From Candidatus Gastranaerophilales bacterium (lineage in GTDB: Bacteria > Cyanobacteriota > Vampirovibrionia > Gastranaerophilales > Gastranaerophilaceae): DNA of 8,499 bases. Both the position numbers and the translations under genes were made by a program. This document shows, in pieces, positions 6,012-8,499 of the stretch (positions are counted from its first letter, which is position 1; each line of letters opens with the position of its first letter). Location: positions 1 to 8,499 of the forward strand of contig JAJQHF010000283.1 in NCBI GenBank assembly GCA_021199975.1, written 5' to 3'. The notes under the pieces were generated by a model. The model did no database searches and had not been told where the DNA came from. It saw nothing but the letters and a program-made list of their open reading frames with translations.

Positions 6012-8060
6012 ATGACAAGATATACTCAAAAATCCTTTACGGGCGGGGAATTAAGTCCTGCTTTATATTCAAGAAACGACCTTGCAAAATATGAAATCGG
6101 TTTAAAAACTTTAAAAAACGGATTTGTCAGAGCCGAAGGCTGTGTAAGCAACAGAGCCGGCCTTGAACTTGTATGCGAGGTTAAAGATTCTTCTTCTAAA
6201 GTAAGATTAATTCCGTTTTCTTTTAACACGGAACAAACATATATCATTGAATTTGGCAATGAATATGCAAGATTTATAAAAGACGGTGCTCAAATTATTG
6301 ATTCCGACGAAAATATAGTTGAAATATCAACTCCATATCTAGAAGATGATTTATTTGAAATAAAATATGCCCAAAATGCAGATGTGTTGACATTATGTCA
6401 TAATAATTATACGCCCCGGGAACTCTCAAGATTATCTCATTACAGTTGGGAATTAGAAGAAATAAGTTTTAAACCGCAAATTTCAGCACCTACAGGGCTA
6501 AGTGCTTCTTGGACAGGGGGAAGCGATTATCTGACTACTTATAAGTATGTTGTAACTGCTGTTAAAGAAAGTACATATGAAGAAAGCAACAGGTCTTCTG
6601 TTGTATCAGTAAAAGGGGAATTGGAGTCCTATTGGGGAACAACGGAGTATATTACAATTTCTTTTTCCGCTGTCAGCGGCGCTGTTGAATATAATGTTTA
6701 CAGGAGTGTTAACGGAGTGTTTGGCTATGTCGGTACTACTTCTACAACTACTTTCACTGATGATAAGATAGAGCCGGATTTGACTTCGACCGCCCCGATA
6801 TATACAAATCCGTTTGAAGATGATAATAACCCTGCATGCGTAAATTATTTTCAACAAAGAAAAGTTTTTGCTTGTTTGGCGGATAGCCCTCAGCAATTAG
6901 TTGCTTCTCAAACTTCAACAAATAATAATTTTAATATTTCAAGACCTTTAAATTCAACGGATTCAATAAACATAACCTTATCAGAGCGTGAAGTTAATGA
7001 AATAAGACATATTATAGCGTTGAATGATTTAATAATACTCACCTCCGGCGGAGAATGGACATTAAACGGTTCAGACGGCGCATTTACCGCTTCGTCATCG
7101 CTTGTTGCTTCGCCGCAAAGCTTTTACGGATGCTCGCATGTTCCACCGGTAGTATCGGGTAATATGATTTTATTTGCGCAGTCAGGAGGTTCTGTTTTAA
7201 GAGATTTGGGCTATACTTACATTTCAGACAGTTATGACGGTGAAGAACTTTCTATATTTGCTAATCATTTATTTGAAAACAAGCAGATAATTGATATGGC
7301 TTATTCTAAGGAACCTTATAGGATTTTATGGTGCGTTATGTCTGACGGAACAGTAAATGCACTTACTTATAACAAGAAACAGGAGGTTGCAGGCTGGCAC
7401 AGGCATGAAACAAAGGGTGAATTTGAATCGGTTGCCGTTATAAGAGAAGGGTATGAAGATGTAGCTTATTTTGTTGTTAAAAGAGAAATAAACGGCGAAA
7501 CGAAAAGATTTATAGAACGTATGGCTTCAAGGTACACGGAAGAAACAAAAGACGGCATTTTCCTTGATTGCTCTTTGACCTATGAGGGGGATGAGATACA
7601 AACTATATACGGGCTTGACCACCTTGAAGGCGAAACTATAAATCTTTTAGCTGACGGCTGCGTTGTTGAAGATAAAGTTGTTTCAAATGGTTCTGTGGTT
7701 TTAGATTATCCGGCTTCTAAAATTGTTGCCGGTCTGCCTTATGAATTTGAACTTGAAACTCTTAATCTTGAAGGTGAAAATACGCACGGTATTTTAAAAA
7801 TAGTTAATGAAATAAGTATAAATGTAGATAAATCAAGAGAAGATTTTTTTGTTGTAGGCGCTGATGATACACTTTTTCAAAACTCTAGAAGTATAGACAG
7901 TGTAAATGATGCAAATTATCTCCATTCGGGAAAAGTTTCGGTTTTCCCTTATTCAGATTATTCGGAGGATGCTTCTGTTCATATAAAACAGACATATCCT
8001 TTTCCTTTAACAATTAATTCTATTTCTTTAGATATAACGGTGGCTGATATAAATGATTAA
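6012..8060 (+). CDS. Tail tubular protein B / nozzle protein, gp12-like, with FN3-like insertion
   Basis: This 682-residue protein would form the distal nozzle of the short tail and bind the adaptor ring. The N-terminus has the hallmark F-x-x-GELSP-x-L-x-x-R-x-D-L-x-x-Y pattern (residues 9-27) followed by NGFVRAEGCVSNRAG (36-50), seen in podoviral nozzle proteins. Residues about 157-262 look like an inserted fibronectin-III-type domain: APTGLSASW, YKYVVTAVKESTYEES, a V-x-GAVEYNVYRSV motif (221-233), then TTTFTDD. Later repeats such as GGEWTLNG (346-353), VVSGNMILFAQSGGSVLRDL (380-399) and SDGTVNALTYNK (444-455) suit the beta-propeller platform. The C-terminus, TYPFPLTINSISLDITV (661-677), matches the usual end. 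T7 gp12 is longer (794 residues, from memory). The start is set by GGAGAT about eight bases before ATG. The last bases overlap the next gene's start. Confidence 0.9.
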   Translation: MTRYTQKSFTGGELSPALYSRNDLAKYEIGLKTLKNGFVRAEGCVSNRAGLELVCEVKDSSSKVRLIPFSFNTEQTYIIEFGNEYARFIKDGAQIIDSDENIVEISTPYLEDDLFEIKYAQNADVLTLCHNNYTPRELSRLSHYSWELEEISFKPQISAPTGLSASWTGGSDYLTTYKYVVTAVKESTYEESNRSSVVSVKGELESYWGTTEYITISFSAVSGAVEYNVYRSVNGVFGYVGTTSTTTFTDDKIEPDLTSTAPIYTNPFEDDNNPACVNYFQQRKVFACLADSPQQLVASQTSTNNNFNISRPLNSTDSINITLSEREVNEIRHIIALNDLIILTSGGEWTLNGSDGAFTASSSLVASPQSFYGCSHVPPVVSGNMILFAQSGGSVLRDLGYTYISDSYDGEELSIFANHLFENKQIIDMAYSKEPYRILWCVMSDGTVNALTYNKKQEVAGWHRHETKGEFESVAVIREGYEDVAYFVVKREINGETKRFIERMASRYTEETKDGIFLDCSLTYEGDEIQTIYGLDHLEGETINLLADGCVVEDKVVSNGSVVLDYPASKIVAGLPYEFELETLNLEGENTHGILKIVNEISINVDKSREDFFVVGADDTLFQNSRSIDSVNDANYLHSGKVSVFPYSDYSEDASVHIKQTYPFPLTINSISLDITVADIND

Positions 8061-8499
8061 AAAATATAGTGATAAATCGGAAATAACTTTTATTCTTGAT
8101 AATTTAAGATTTGAAGATAAACAGGAATTATTTTTTCATTTGGGTAAAAATTGGAAACAAAAAACTCTTCAAAATTTGATTAACAAAGAAATTTTAGTTC
8201 TATATGGACCTGATAATACAGGGAAACAAGTTCCGATTGCTATGGGCGGATTTTGCGGGCTTGACGGTGATAATTCAATTGCCTGTGTATGGCTGCTTTG
8301 CAGTTTTTATATTTACAAAAGCAGAGTTGCTCTTACAAAAGGGCTAAAAGAAAATATTGCTTCAGCGGAACAAAAATATAAAATTATGTACAACTTTATT
8401 TATAAATCTAATTTTGAAGCAAAAGGCTGGCTTAAAAAACTCGGTTTTAAGTTTGATAATCCGCACCCAAAAGGTATGGATGTTAAAGAAGATTTTGAA
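8053..8499 (+). CDS. gp13-like phage protein, GNAT-type fold (3' partial)
   Basis: The ATG lies inside the last codons of the nozzle gene (ATGATTAA, an eight-base overlap), so translation is probably coupled by reinitiation. Only a weak GGTGG precedes the start. The frame stays open to the window edge, giving at least 149 residues. The middle and C-terminal parts resemble T7 gp13 (138 residues, from memory), a small virion-morphogenesis protein with an acetyltransferase-like fold. Shared features are VPIAMGGFCG (60-69), a strand with VWLLCS (79-84), a helix carrying Lys/Arg around 90-110, KIMYNFIYKSNFEAKGWLKK (110-129) and LGFKF (130-134). The N-x-x-x-x-x-(F/L)-L-x-x-x-GF arrangement is also typical of the acetyl-CoA-binding end of GNAT enzymes. 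Whether it acetylates anything is unknown; phage versions may be structural only. The position after the nozzle gene matches the T7 gp12-gp13 order. Confidence 0.82.
   Translation, partial: MIKKYSDKSEITFILDNLRFEDKQELFFHLGKNWKQKTLQNLINKEILVLYGPDNTGKQVPIAMGGFCGLDGDNSIACVWLLCSFYIYKSRVALTKGLKENIASAEQKYKIMYNFIYKSNFEAKGWLKKLGFKFDNPHPKGMDVKEDFE

Noticed and set aside
5459..6029. Reverse-strand open frames opposite the adaptor gene (86 and 116 codons)
   Set aside because: They lie opposite a well-supported adaptor gene, have no ribosome sites or recognisable motifs, and arise from the base composition of the coding strand.
6606..6896. Reverse-strand 96-codon frame opposite the nozzle gene
   Set aside because: It lies wholly opposite the FN3-like part of the nozzle gene, has no recognisable protein pattern and no spacing that would suggest a gene.
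6012..8499. Diversity-generating retroelement as in BPP-1
   Set aside because: The capsid genes resemble BPP-1, but no reverse transcriptase, template/variable repeat pair or Mtd-like C-type lectin gene is visible in this window.

Overview
The window carries the virion-structure genes of a short-tailed (podovirus-type) tailed phage or prophage, all on the + strand. It also carries the 3' part of an unrelated, very AT-rich membrane-protein gene at the left edge. Every gene with a visible start has an ATG start; most have a purine-rich Shine-Dalgarno, and all stops are TAA. This points to a low-GC bacterial host using the standard bacterial code. Nothing in the sequence fixes the host taxon; an uncultured, possibly gut-associated bacterium would fit but is a guess.

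Layout. (1) Bases 1-1188 hold the C-terminal ~395 residues of a multi-pass membrane protein that looks like a GT-C-type glycosyltransferase or surface-polysaccharide protein. Its start lies left of the window. (2) Bases 1189-1391 are non-coding and contain a long hairpin terminator (1269-1319), which insulates the left gene from the phage genes. (3) Bases 1392-5320 are the head module: a small Ser/Thr/Ala-rich pre-portal protein, the portal (head-tail connector), a scaffolding-type protein, an epsilon15 gp7-type major capsid protein, and a Bbp16-type capsid cement protein. (4) Bases 5321-5406 hold a strong intrinsic terminator (5357-5388) between head and tail modules. (5) Bases 5407-8499 are the tail module: a gp11-type tail tubular protein A (adaptor), a 682-residue gp12-type nozzle protein with an apparent fibronectin-III-like insertion, and a gp13-type protein that runs off the right edge.

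How the genes work together. Scaffold and capsid protein would co-assemble on the dodecameric portal to form a procapsid. DNA packaging would expand the shell, which the cement protein stabilises. The adaptor ring and nozzle would then close the portal channel and form the short tail. The mid-operon terminator directly after the abundant capsid and cement genes probably lowers expression of the low-copy tail proteins, much like the T7 terminator after gene 10.

No terminase, lysis, integrase, repressor or replication gene is visible. No CRISPR array, tRNA, insertion sequence or diversity-generating retroelement was seen. I do not see a wholly new system. The most notable points are the membrane glycosyltransferase-like gene directly beside the head genes where a terminase would be expected, the regulatory terminator, the epsilon15/BPP-1-like head joined to a T7-like tail, and the domain insertion in the nozzle.
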